Positions 32,541 through 41,915 of a stretch of 64,000 nt of DNA are shown here, piece after piece (the first letter of the stretch is position 1; each line of letters opens with the position of its first letter). The DNA comes from Kalaharituber pfeilii (lineage: Eukaryota > Ascomycota > Pezizomycetes > Pezizales > Pezizaceae). The stretch spans positions 248,001-312,000 of the forward strand of contig WHUZ01000058.1 in the NCBI GenBank assembly GCA_015179045.1. Reading direction: 5' to 3'. The notes beneath the pieces are model-generated. The model made no database searches, was not told the DNA's origin, and saw only the letters and a program-made list of their open reading frames with translations. The position numbers and the translations under genes were made by a program.

Positions 32541-33815
32541 GTTGATAGTCCCATAATTTCCATGGCATGGCTCGCGACTGACAACCAGCGCTCGAAAAGC
32601 CGCCTTTGCACCAATTTTGAATATATGGGACAATTTGAGCCCTCCTTCCTCTCGTTTTTAGTGACATCATATGTATGAGCTGCAACATTACCAGTAGCTA
32701 GCCATTAGATGATGTATGTACCTTGAGGCATCATTAATGTGTCACATGGAGTCTGCTCGCCACAAGTTCTTTCAGTTGAACTGTGAAAACCCAGAATCTG
32801 CTTCTATCACTGGAAATCCTGCTGGTCCTTGCTATCACACCTGTGGGCAAGGCAGCACGGAGGTAGCGACTACCTTGTTCCTCGAGTACAGCGGGTGATG
32901 GCTGTGACCAACGTTTGCAATATGGTGTCGGCTTAGAAAACAACAAGAACTCCAAATCCCGGTTCTTTGTGGCAGGTTGATCGTGAAAGCGCGCGTAAAT
33001 TGAATCAGGGCACGTATAGATTTTGAACGCCGTCATCTGTCCATTAATAACGCCATGTTGCCCGAAATGACGATGATATATGCATTCCCTGCTGGGAAGG
33101 CCATTGTGATATCTAGTATTATCTACAACGTTCACCATCTCAACCGAAGCTGAACGCCAGCCGAACCCATAGGCTTTCAAGGCTGAGAATCCAGAAAACG
33201 GCCTGGCTGCATCATGTCGATTAGAGTTCATTAAACATAGTTCAGGAGCACTAGTCGAGTGGTGATTCTACTACTCGGGTACCTGCAGGAGATATGCCTT
33301 GTGATGAATCTGGCAACGTAAATACTCCAAGTGGGCAATCGGAGATAACCGTGTGAATGATAGCTTGGGTTAGGGACATGCCTACCTCTACGTTGATAAC
33401 CAGGCTAGTAACGGAACGGTAGAAAAGGTCGATAATGATGTATCAATGTAATCTTTGCATATAGGATGAAGAGTCGCAAGAGACTCTGACTTATATACAT
33501 GAAGATAGCGCAGATTTGCCTTCAAGCCATAAAACCTAGTCTAGGTAACGATAAAAACAGTCACACCACAATAGAAAAGAATGCAATAAGCCACACCGTG
33601 GCGTTGAATATGCGGCTTTTGAGCTAGACTCCGCACAATTATGACAGCAGTCAACATTGTGTACCACAGGAAAAAAGATTATCAAGGAGTTGATGCTACC
33701 AGAAGATGTGCGTCCAGGTGCCTGAACGAATTTCACAACATTGCTTCAATATCCATGCTTTTTTAAAACCAATGTGGTCGTAAGTGTATAGCCTCGCAAG
33801 ACTATAAGTTCCTTC

Positions 33816-33849
33816 TTTTTTTTTATATATATATATCAATACTCACATG
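33816..33849 (-). mobile_element. 34-bp tail A retrocopy with 13-bp TSD
   Basis: T-run, ATATATATATATCAATACTC, ACATG, between TATAAGTTCCTTC at 33803-33815 and 33850-33862. Duplication copy 1 has the empty site (AAGTTCTTTCACATTTA near 13720). Confidence 0.88.
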
Positions 33850-35198
33850 TATAAGTTCCTTCACATTTAACAGTATCATAGTACGCCAAACACAGGGTGC
33901 ATCATCCAGATCATCTTAACCAACCGAGGTATTGAAATGCAACGTAAACCGCCCAATGTCCATGTGGCCGTTTGTCTATGGCTGTTTGCATTTTGAATCG
34001 CCCATCCACTCTGACTCACGCAAGTATGGAACGTTATATTGACTTCATGCCGGTTTGGAGATTCCACTTCTGGTGGATTGGTAGGAACATACCCTAAAGA
34101 TTACGGGGAGATTCAGGACGGACAGCTGAGAACTCAAAAGCGATCTTTACGCATAAAGTGTTATGCAGCTTCTCTGCAATTCCCCTATCCCATTCTTGAA
34201 CCGAACCTTCATGCCTCTGAGCATGGCACGATCCAATAAATTTTGTACGCATATGCAACCCCACTCGACTCTGACTAGGAGGGTTGGTTTATGAGACTAG
34301 ACTATGACCAGAGCCATTGAGTGGCTACCTACAAAGGGCGAAGGAAAAGGAAAGTAAGTGCAATTCACTCTTCTCCACTCCTCTCAACGTAATTTCTCCG
34401 CCACAGCCTCTGAAACTCCCTATACGTTTCCGCCTCCTCGTATAACAAGTTTCAACCCACTTTAACTCCCCGATTAAACAGACGAGACAGTGAACCGATA
34501 TCTGCAGTTTCCATTTCACATGCGACTATGTGCAGCAACCAGTCACTCCATAAGCTACCTTACCACCTTGTTGCCTGCCTATGGCGTGGTCTTCTGCATG
34601 TTACCACCCACCGTGTGGGTGCCGAGCACCACGGGCTGTGTACCTTATTCCGAAAGCATGCAAGAGGATATGTCCTCACGTAAAAGAGACTCGCGACTTA
34701 AAACCTTGTATGATAAGTTGTGTGGAAGCTTATCCTGACAAATTTCCCCGTGGCAAGTCTGGCCTACTTATGATCTCAAAATCTGTCACGGCGGCGGTCG
34801 AATTGAGTACAGCAACAGTCTTTCTGGGCAATCAGAGTGTGTATATACGATCAGCCATAAAGCTTCATGAGGGTTTCCCAGCTCTTAAAGATATGGGCAC
34901 CAGTCATGCCATGATAGCGCCGCAATCTACCTTCAGTTCAGCAGCTGCCAACATTGACAAACACGAGAGCATGTCGTTATGTGACTGTGCGCATTCAATT
35001 AGAAACCTAAGTTCCCTCAACATATAGGAGCTGCAACCATCTCTGCAACCTTACCTCAGAGACTCTGAGAATGATTCCAAGAGGCCAGGCCAACAGAAGG
35101 TTTGGACTGGCCTGGACCGTGAAATTCTAGGCCTGGCCTGGCCTGAACAATCAGGTCAGGCCGTAATCAGGCCAATCATGCCGGTCCAGGCCAATCAG

Positions 35199-35251
35199 GC
35201 GCCCTGCCATGGCGAACAGCTGCAAGCGGGGTAACGTGAGAGAAAAAAAAA
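35199..35251 (+). mobile_element. 53-bp tail B retrocopy with 11-bp TSD
   Basis: GCGCCCTGCCATGGCGAAC, then AAGCGGGGTAACGTGAGAG and A-run, between AGGCCAATCAG at 35188-35198 and 35252-35262. It sits within the GGCC array of the 4.7-kb element, whose own unit may contribute to the match. Confidence 0.78.
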
Positions 35252-35982
35252 AGGCCAATCAGCCCGGCCTAGGCCAACCAGGCCGGTCCAGACCATTCAG
35301 GCCAGCTCAGGCCAGCCAGGCCAATCCAGACCATTCCGGCCGGCCCAGGCCAACCAGGCTAGTCTAGGCCATTCAGGCAGGTTCAAGCCAATTAAACAAA
35401 TCACTCCACAGCTATCCAGATGAATTGAGGCCAGCATTTACCAATTTTTTTGAGTATTTAAATGAGTAGAATCTCTCATATATCTAGAATTCTAAACAGT
35501 AGCAGTCTACAACTTTAGTTCAGTATGTATCATACTTTATATTCAAGTGTATATATGTCATGCCGTAATAGGAATTAACAGGGATTAGTTCTTAGTAACT
35601 ACAATGTAGTAATCGACCCAAACCTCTCGAACTGCGTCAACAGCCACAGCTGTACAGCGCTCTACATCATTCTACAGCATTCTACAGCACTCTTCCATGT
35701 CGTCATGTATGTTTCTATTTTCGTCATGTTCAAGTAATACAATATTCGTATCTGCTACTCCTGTTCACTCTCTCTCGTCTATCTCTCTCGTCTATATATA
35801 CCTCTCCTACTTGCCTGTATGTAGTCTCCACTGATCAATGCACATTTATGCTCTCTTCCACTTCTCCTCTCTCTGTGCCTGCTGCCTCGTAGCACTCCTG
35901 ATCGTTGCCTCTGTTCTGCTGACCCCCGGCGTCGCTCTTACAGTTTGATCAGTCTCTCTTATCGCGCCTACTATTAATCGCT

Positions 35983-36273
35983 ATGGATAATACTCTTATG
36001 TACGAAATGGTTCCTTTAGAAGGGTCACCCTCATTGCCAACCACTCCCTTTATAACGCTATCAACTAGTGCCGCTTCTCAGAACTCCACTTCAATTCTCG
36101 ATTAGTTCAACATGCCTTCTAAGTTGTACTCCTACTTCCAGGACCTACAGGCCACTGTGCAACAACTCCATACTACAGTCGCTATCCTCCACTCAGTGAC
36201 TCCTGCCTTAGATTCTGCTACGACTGACTATGCACTGAAGACTAAGGCACTAGACATTTTTACAAGGAACTGA
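35983..36273 (+). pseudogene. LTR-retrotransposon gag N-terminal remnant
   Basis: Opens MDNTLMYEMVPLEGSPSLPT; after a TAG stop it continues FNMPSKLYSYFQDLQATVQQ and ends at a TGA (36271). The style, a Ser/Thr/Pro-rich start and a coiled-coil region before the capsid, suits a Ty3/gypsy gag; this is inference. Upstream 35575-35945 (CT-rich, ending CGTCGCTCTTACAGTTTGATC) may be the LTR edge. Both stops fit C to T changes. AT-rich RIP-like sequence follows directly and probably is the rest of the element. Confidence 0.45.
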
Positions 36274-36289
36274 TTCAAACTACGCTCCT

Positions 36290-37677
36290 TTCTTTCTCAG
36301 ATCTATCTTTATATCCCTATAAGTTCTCAACTAAGTAATTAAAGGTTCTTTATACTATATCATTTCTCAAAAGTGCTGCCTTTTTGTAGTTTGAACCTTA
36401 CCTCTACATCATATATTAGTATACTATCTCAATACTTTTAAGCAATTTCAGTGCCTTTTATTAAGTATTATAACCGACATACAGTAATATTAATACTTAT
36501 ACTAATATAGAAAGAATAATTAAATACTTATAACAAGTTGGTTCTGTAGTAGATTATATATTACTTGTTTAGTAACTTATTTTATTTTTTAATTAGAATA
36601 AATAAATACTTAAATAATAATTTTATAGAAGTCTTAATAATATAGTTAAGAATAAACTAGTTAAAAAAGAATACTTTAAGTAGCTTTTTAAACTAATTAA
36701 AAAGACTATATATATAGATAACTACTTATTTAAATAAAACTAAAAATTCTATATTAACTTAAATTACTTTAATTTTAAGCTAATATATTTTTTTATAGTT
36801 AGTATAAAGTCTACTTTTTAGTATATCTCTATTAATTATAATCTTTAACTATAAAAATATACTTATTATTATAAGTAAGATAAGATTTATAAGAAATACT
36901 TAAGACTTCTACTTAAATTATTATAAGATATATACTAAATATATAATTAATTATTACTAAATATTATAAAAATTTACTTTAATTTATAGACTAGTAAATT
37001 ATTAATAAAATATATATTAACTAAATTATATAATAGTATAATATATTACTTATTAATTATTAATAATATATATATATATATTAGCTACTATTTAGTATAT
37101 TTTATTATTTAACTTTTTATTAAAAAATATAAAGATTTTTTTTAATTTTTAAAAGTAATATTTTAATATTTAAATTATATTATAAATATTATTAAAGCTT
37201 CTTATATAATAATAATAATAAAAATATTTAAAATACTAAAATAGAAAAAAAAAATACTTAATAATAGTTAAAATTTATTATAAATTAAAATCTTATATGT
37301 ATTAATAAAATATTATTTTTTATATTTATTTAAGTCTTTAAAAATTAATTTTTTTAACTTCTTATAATAAGATACTTCTATAACTAAGATTATATTAAAT
37401 ATTACTTTTGTATACTATTAAATAAGCTTTTTTATTTTATAATATCTTTAAACTTTATATTTATTATATATATATAAAATAGTCTAACTAATAATTAATT
37501 AAATATAAAGAATTAAAAGAAATAATAATTATTTTAAAGTCTTTTTATATTATTACTTTAAAGTTATAAAATTATAATAATAATAGTACTATTTTTAATT
37601 TATTATTTACTATAGATAACTTTTTAAACTACTTTAAATCTACTTAATTAATATATACTTTATATTTAATTTTATTT
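36290..37677. repeat. AT-rich RIP-like block
   Basis: Sharp shift to almost pure A/T right after the gag remnant; no ORF. Likely the RIP-mutated body of that retrotransposon. Confidence 0.68.
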
Positions 37678-37689
37678 AGAAGAAAGCTT

Positions 37690-38515
37690 TTTTTATTTGT
37701 TTTTTTAAATATCATTACTCGCATGCCACCCTATGGGCTATGGCGAGATTAGTTACAAACCATAGAATATACTAAGTAAGGAAAAATCTCATTCCCCGTA
37801 AAGAAATATATGGAAATTCTCTCCGTCCCCGTACGTCCTTTATATGTCCGCCCAATCCTTATATTCCCAGGGGATCCTTGTCCTTATTCTCGGGTGGCTC
37901 GATCAGATCTTTCATTCCTCCCGGCCATCTTTTTTTCTACACCTGCATCTGTTGAGTACATGTGCAGTGGTTTCCTCCTCCTTCCCACACCACCGGCATT
38001 CCGAGCTGTCGGCTTTGCCCATAAGGTGTTTCCATTTTCTCAGCCCCTTGCCCCCAGTATGCCTGCCAGTATTGAGACTCTCCGTCCCAGTCGTGTGAGG
38101 GGTCTGTAGTTGAGATGCAATCGGTTCCTCTCTGTGGCTCTCCAGGTCCTTGATAGTTGTCGTATCCCTGCTTCTGTGACGACTTCATCCTGATATTGGA
38201 GGTGTGTTCCTATTTTGGTGGCTCTGTCTGCCTCTGTGTTTCCCTTGACCCACGCCATAGTGGAGTCTACCCCGTCACCTCCCGGGGTGAGTCCTAGTCC
38301 CGTTTCTCACTCTTAAGGCTGAGACGGCCTTATATACCCTTTCAGGGCCACTATGTGGATTGCGCCTTTGCACCTTAAGCCTTCGCTAAGCTTCCACTCC
38401 CTTCAGAACCAACTGCCGATAACTACACCCGCCGAGATGCAGTCCATGCCCTCATCTATGCCCAGTGGCATTTTGACCCTTAGGCCCCCCACAGGACTCG
38501 AAGCACAGGTTTCAC
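37690..38515 (-). mobile_element. 826-bp truncated LINE inside an AT-rich block, 12-bp TSD
   Basis: Perfect AGAAGAAAGCTT at 37678-37689 and 38516-38527. Tail A hairpin on the minus strand, then zinc-knuckle and RNase H end: VKGNTEADRATKIGTHLQYQ read from 38258 down. Normal base composition against very AT-rich flanks, so it arrived after the flanks were mutated. Beyond about 38270 the sequence is not recognisable as RNase H. Confidence 0.87.
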
Positions 38516-38527
38516 AGAAGAAAGCTT

Positions 38528-38770
38528 AATAGGTATTATACTTTAATAAATTCAAGTATAGTTCTTTATATAATAATTATATTATATTTAAGTATAAAAT
38601 ATATATATTTTAAAACTGTTTGAAGTATATATCTAGATTAGATTAAGACTATCAAAGAAAAGGTTTATACTATTGAATTAATAAAGTATTATTTCTTAAT
38701 TATTTTACATTAATTTATACTAATATTTATATTAAATACAAGAACCTATAAGATGCCACAAATCTATCTA
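38528..38770. repeat. AT-rich RIP-like block, continuation
   Basis: Continues the block interrupted by the LINE 37690-38515. No coding potential. Confidence 0.55.
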
Positions 38771-38777
38771 TAGTAGT

Positions 38778-39013
38778 TGTTACGGGTTCACCGCGACCGT
38801 AGTGTGGGCGGCCGGTGGAGCGTGCAAAAATGCGAAAAATGCACGCGCATACGAAATGTGCATATGCGACGTAGGTGACATGCGACAGCAAAGGCGTCGC
38901 AGTCGCATAAATGAGTGCTATATGAGCTACGCAGAGGACTAGCGAGCATCGCTAGTCAAGTGTCTTTTTGGCCTGGCGGACGGTAACTCTCTGCGTTTAT
39001 CACCTCCGCTACA
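38778..39013. mobile_element. Solo LTR, 236 bp
   Basis: Starts TGTTACGGGTTCACCGC, ends CACCTCCGCTACA, with 5-bp duplication GTAGT (38773-38777 and 39014-39018). The start matches the fragment at 45127 (TGTCACGGGCTCACCGC). Confidence 0.85.
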
Positions 39014-39805
39014 GTAGTATTAGCTACTCTAATAGCTATTGGCTTAGAGAGCAATCTTTTCAATTGAAAACAAAAATATCTACTATAAACGTCAGATGAA
39101 GATAAGTTGGATAAGTTTTTATCTTATACTATTATTGATAATATAAATTTACAAATTTGGCAAATACAATACTACTAAGATTATCCTATATTATATTTAT
39201 AGCATTAGATATTCTTGCTATTCTAGTAATAAGTTCTGAAACTGAGCATGTTTCTAGTAGTACTAGTTTATTAATTATAGATAGGTAAAATCAATTAAAG
39301 AAGGATATAATTGAAGCAGAGGAATGTTTGAATCCTGGAGTCATGCTAGAGCAGAAAGTATTGTCGCATTTAAGAATATTAATCAGGTATAAGAGATGTT
39401 CGATCAACTGGAGACAAAAGGCAAAAAGGGACAAGACTCCTAAGTTGTAGGAGGAGTAGCATGAATATATGTATCGAAATTTAACTTCTCATCATTTCAT
39501 ATGTTATTATCTCATATTAGAATAAGAGACCGAAGTAAAATCCCTACATCAACCGCCTGGACCTGTTCATGCCAGTGTTCTCAGTGGCCGGTACCGGCCT
39601 GGTTGGCCTGGGCCAGATTGAATGATCTGGACCTGCCTGGTTGGCCTGGACCGGCCTGAATGGCCTGGACCGGCCTGGTTGGCCTGGACTGGTCTGGTTG
39701 GCCTGGACTGGCCTGGTTGGCCTGATTCATGTGGATCAGGGCGGCCCAGGCGGTTTCAGTCCAATGCAGATCATGGCCTGGCCTGTTGGATTCATTGGAC
39801 TCATA

Positions 39806-39812
39806 TATATAA
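39806..39812 (+). promoter_or_regulatory. TATA box of proline-rich ORF, copy 2
   Basis: TATATAA about 155 bp before the ATG at 39968, equivalent to 15101 in copy 1. The 4.7-kb insertion ends only 22 bp upstream, so regulatory sequence further out was replaced. Confidence 0.45.
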
Positions 39813-39967
39813 CCTGCTGCCAATCTGTTCCCCAGACTGTTCCCTTTCACCATTGTCATCACATTCGTTCTCGACGTCACTCAGAGTACATAGACAACTG
39901 AGTAGAACATTTCGCTCATCAAGAAATCCAAGAACCCACATTCTTACCTTCTCTACACAATTTCACC

Positions 39968-40222
39968 ATGGCAACAGGCACATCAAGAGAGCAACCGCCG
40001 CCACCAGCACCATGTCCACCACCACCTCCACCACGCTGTCCAATACCATCTCCACCACCTTCTCCACCACCATCTCCACCACCATATCCACCGCCACCAC
40101 CACCACAACCGCCGTCACCACCATCTCCACCCCATCTCCATGATCCACACCACCACCACCCGCTTCTCACCCGCCATTTAAAATGGGTGCAAGGTGACCA
40201 GGTGACCGATGTATCGAAATAA
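39968..40222 (+). CDS. Small proline-rich protein
   Basis: An 84-residue ORF: MATGTSREQPPPPAPCPPPP, then a PPSPPP tract to about residue 57, a His-rich stretch HLHDPHHHHP, and a non-repetitive end LLTRHLKWVQGDQVTDVSK. ATG context CACCATGG is good. The leader from the TATA box to the ATG and the first residues are conserved with the 15250 copy. No signal peptide. Function unknown; it could instead be a spurious frame over a CCACCA-type repeat, although the shared start argues against that. Confidence 0.45.
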   Translation: MATGTSREQPPPPAPCPPPPPPRCPIPSPPPSPPPSPPPYPPPPPPQPPSPPSPPHLHDPHHHHPLLTRHLKWVQGDQVTDVSK

Positions 40223-40307
40223 GTGTGAAATCACGACCAGTTTGCATTTTTGGGGCCGCATTTTATAGGTACGCGGGCCGCAGGAGGGCAGCGCTATGTC
40301 TGCATGC

Positions 40308-40366
40308 GCCCTGCCATGGCGAACAGCCGCAAGCGGGGTCATGTGAAATTAAAAAAGAAAAAAAAA
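40308..40366 (+). mobile_element. 59-bp tail B retrocopy with 12-bp TSD
   Basis: GCCCTGCCATGGCGAACAGC, AAGCGGGGTCATGTGAAAT and A-run between ATGTCTGCATGC at 40296-40307 and 40367-40378. Confidence 0.9.
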
Positions 40367-40378
40367 ATGTCTGCATGC

Positions 40379-40904
40379 ACACTAGCAGAGGAATGCAAGT
40401 AAACATTCAATTTCTCAAATTGGCTTTAGTTTAGTCGTTTGTGTCTGGTTTGAGGGTATTAATCTTATTGGAAATCTTCGATGGAACTTAAATGTGCGCT
40501 ACCACGTCTGACCACTAACTTGTAATTCATTTTATAAACACTTTTCAAGATCAAAAGGTACACTATTTTGCGTAACCTTAAGTAGGTCTAGAATAAAATC
40601 AAATTCTCCCATAGGGCAGCCCCTAAGAAAGAGCATCTCCTTTCCAATCCCGAGTTTAGTAGATAAGGTAATGTTGTAAAAATATAGAGATAACACAGGA
40701 ACAAGTCTGAATTCCTAGGCCGCTTATCGCCACTTGCTATAGCAGGCCCATCCTAAATGATCTCAATAATACAGGATGAGCCTCCCAGGGCCCTTTACAT
40801 ATACAGAAAATGTGTAGCACCAAGTTGCAAGCAATGAATCAAGATAGTTAAGCGTGCGGCCTGTCTGGTATGCTCGGGCTTGATAACCGCCCTCGCTGAC
40901 ATCC
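40379..40904. other. Unassigned stretch
   Basis: No protein or repeat recognised. Confidence 0.3.
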
Positions 40905-40916
40905 GACCGTGGAGTT

Positions 40917-40981
40917 TTTTTTTTGTTTTTTTTTATATCATTACTCGCGTGCCGCCCTGAGGGCTTTGGCGATAAAAAATA
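40917..40981 (-). mobile_element. About 65-bp tail A retrocopy
   Basis: T-rich run, ATATCATTACTCGCGTGCC, GGGCTTTGGCGAT. Flanks GACCGTGGAGTTT (40905-40917) and GACAGTGGATTTG (40982-40994) agree at 10 of 13 positions. The stem is mixed here (ATCGC facing GCGAG), the one exception to the covariation. Confidence 0.65.
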
Positions 40982-41129
40982 GACAGTGGATTTGGAGGCG
41001 GATGGTGGTGGAGGCAGGAGGTGGCAGGCAAGCAAAAAAGGTTCCGGTGGGTAGGCACAAAAGCTGTTGTATGGGATGGCGAGGTTTCAGGCATGAGGCG
41101 CACCCTTGAAGCTGTTGATGGCAGGGCAA

Positions 41130-41197
41130 TTTTTTTTTTTTTTTTTTTTTTTTGAAATCTCACCTAACCCCGCTTGCAGCTGTTCGCCATGGCAGGC
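41130..41197 (-). mobile_element. Tail B mini-element
   Basis: T-run, GAAATCTCACCTAACCCCGC, antisense hairpin ending CATGGCAGGCC. No clear target duplication. Confidence 0.65.
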
Positions 41198-41572
41198 CCC
41201 TGGACCGAAGTCCTTATGGACCGGGGAACAGGCACCTGTGCAACCACCTACAAATTTGTCCCCTATAAAAGCAAAACAGGAACACATGGCTTCAAGTTAC
41301 TGTTTCCTCCGGAGTGCAGATGGCGCGGGGAGATCGAAGAGACGTCAGGACGCATCTGGGACGGATACCGAGTATGCAGATCGAAGTCACCAGGGGGAGT
41401 AGATGCAGTGAACCACCCACCGAAGGCGAGAGAAGGTGAGAGAGATCCCCTGACGGAGATGCTGAAGTGGGCGTAGCAATGAGCACAAATGAGGGCAGAA
41501 GAGCCCCCGGCGGGTGGAGTGCTTTTTATGATATGAATCTTGTATTAATTAGTTACCTCCTATGTACCTGTA

Positions 41573-41616
41573 GCGGCATGCGATTAATGAAATAAAAAAA
41601 AAAAAAAAAAAAAAAA
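41573..41616 (+). mobile_element. 44-bp tail A retrocopy, 12-bp TSD
   Basis: GCGGCATGCGATTAATGAAA plus A-run between TATGTACCTGTA at 41561-41572 and 41617-41628. First of two insertions at this spot. Confidence 0.9.
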
Positions 41617-41628
41617 TATGTACCTGTA

Positions 41629-41688
41629 ATACCCCCATGGCCACGTGCTACAAGCGGGGTTATGTGATTTAAAGAAAAAAAAAAAAAA
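41629..41688 (+). mobile_element. 60-bp tail B retrocopy at the same target
   Basis: ATACCCCCATGGCCACGTG, CAAGCGGGGTTATGTGATT and A-run between TATGTACCTGTA at 41617-41628 and 41689-41700. With the neighbour it makes three copies of one target sequence. Confidence 0.9.
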
Positions 41689-41915
41689 TATGTACCTGTA
41701 ATCTCTCCACAACCTGCAAGGCAGCACGCGAGTAGTGATATAAAAAAAAAAAAAAAAGGAGGAAATACAAAGCGACAGCCCAATCCTTCAAAAGAACAAT
41801 CAACCACGAATAGATAAAAATCATCCAGAACCATTAGGTAGTCATCTCCATTTCCTCCACATCTCTCTCCCTTTCCCCTTTCTGTCCATCTTTGTCATTC
41901 TGTCCAAATCATAGA

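Larger units (their letters stand above)
35081..39784. mobile_element. 4.7-kb element with GGCC-rich inverted ends
   Basis: Left end about 35081-35400 is an array of GGCCAATCAGGCCGGTCC-like units; right end about 39595-39784 is the inverted array (GGCCTGGTTGGCCTGGACC). Both start AGGCCAGGCC followed by a TTGGACTG stretch. It fills the gap between the halves of duplication copy 2. No clear target duplication. The interior is composite: gag remnant, RIP-like AT block, LINE and solo LTR. Confidence 0.55.
32550..40230. repeat. Long direct duplication, copy 2, split by an inserted element
   Basis: Colinear with 11740-15360: 32550-35070 matches the first 3.3 kb and 39790-40200 matches the last 0.4 kb with the TATA box and proline-rich ORF. 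The 4.7 kb between (35081-39784) is an insertion absent from copy 1. A segment at 33880-34075 is inverted relative to copy 1. Confidence 0.68.
41300..41757 (+). mobile_element. Truncated LINE with two further insertions in its tail
   Basis: Begins near the zinc knuckle (PECRWRGEIEET; one Cys lost) and ends DPLTEMLKWA at 41476, then 3' UTR. The tail reads ATCTCTCCACAACCTGCAAG, GCAGCACGCGAG, TAGTGATAT, A-run, and is split by mini-elements at 41573 and 41629. No target duplication found for this outer copy. Confidence 0.7.

Noticed and set aside
32734..33231. 165-aa minus-strand ORF in duplication copy 2
   Set aside because: The equivalent segment in copy 1 is full of stops and indels in that frame, so there is no sign of protein conservation.
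39581..39901. Gly/Pro/Trp-rich ORFs over the GGCC array
   Set aside because: Frames over a short tandem repeat stay open by chance on both strands; no start or domain evidence.
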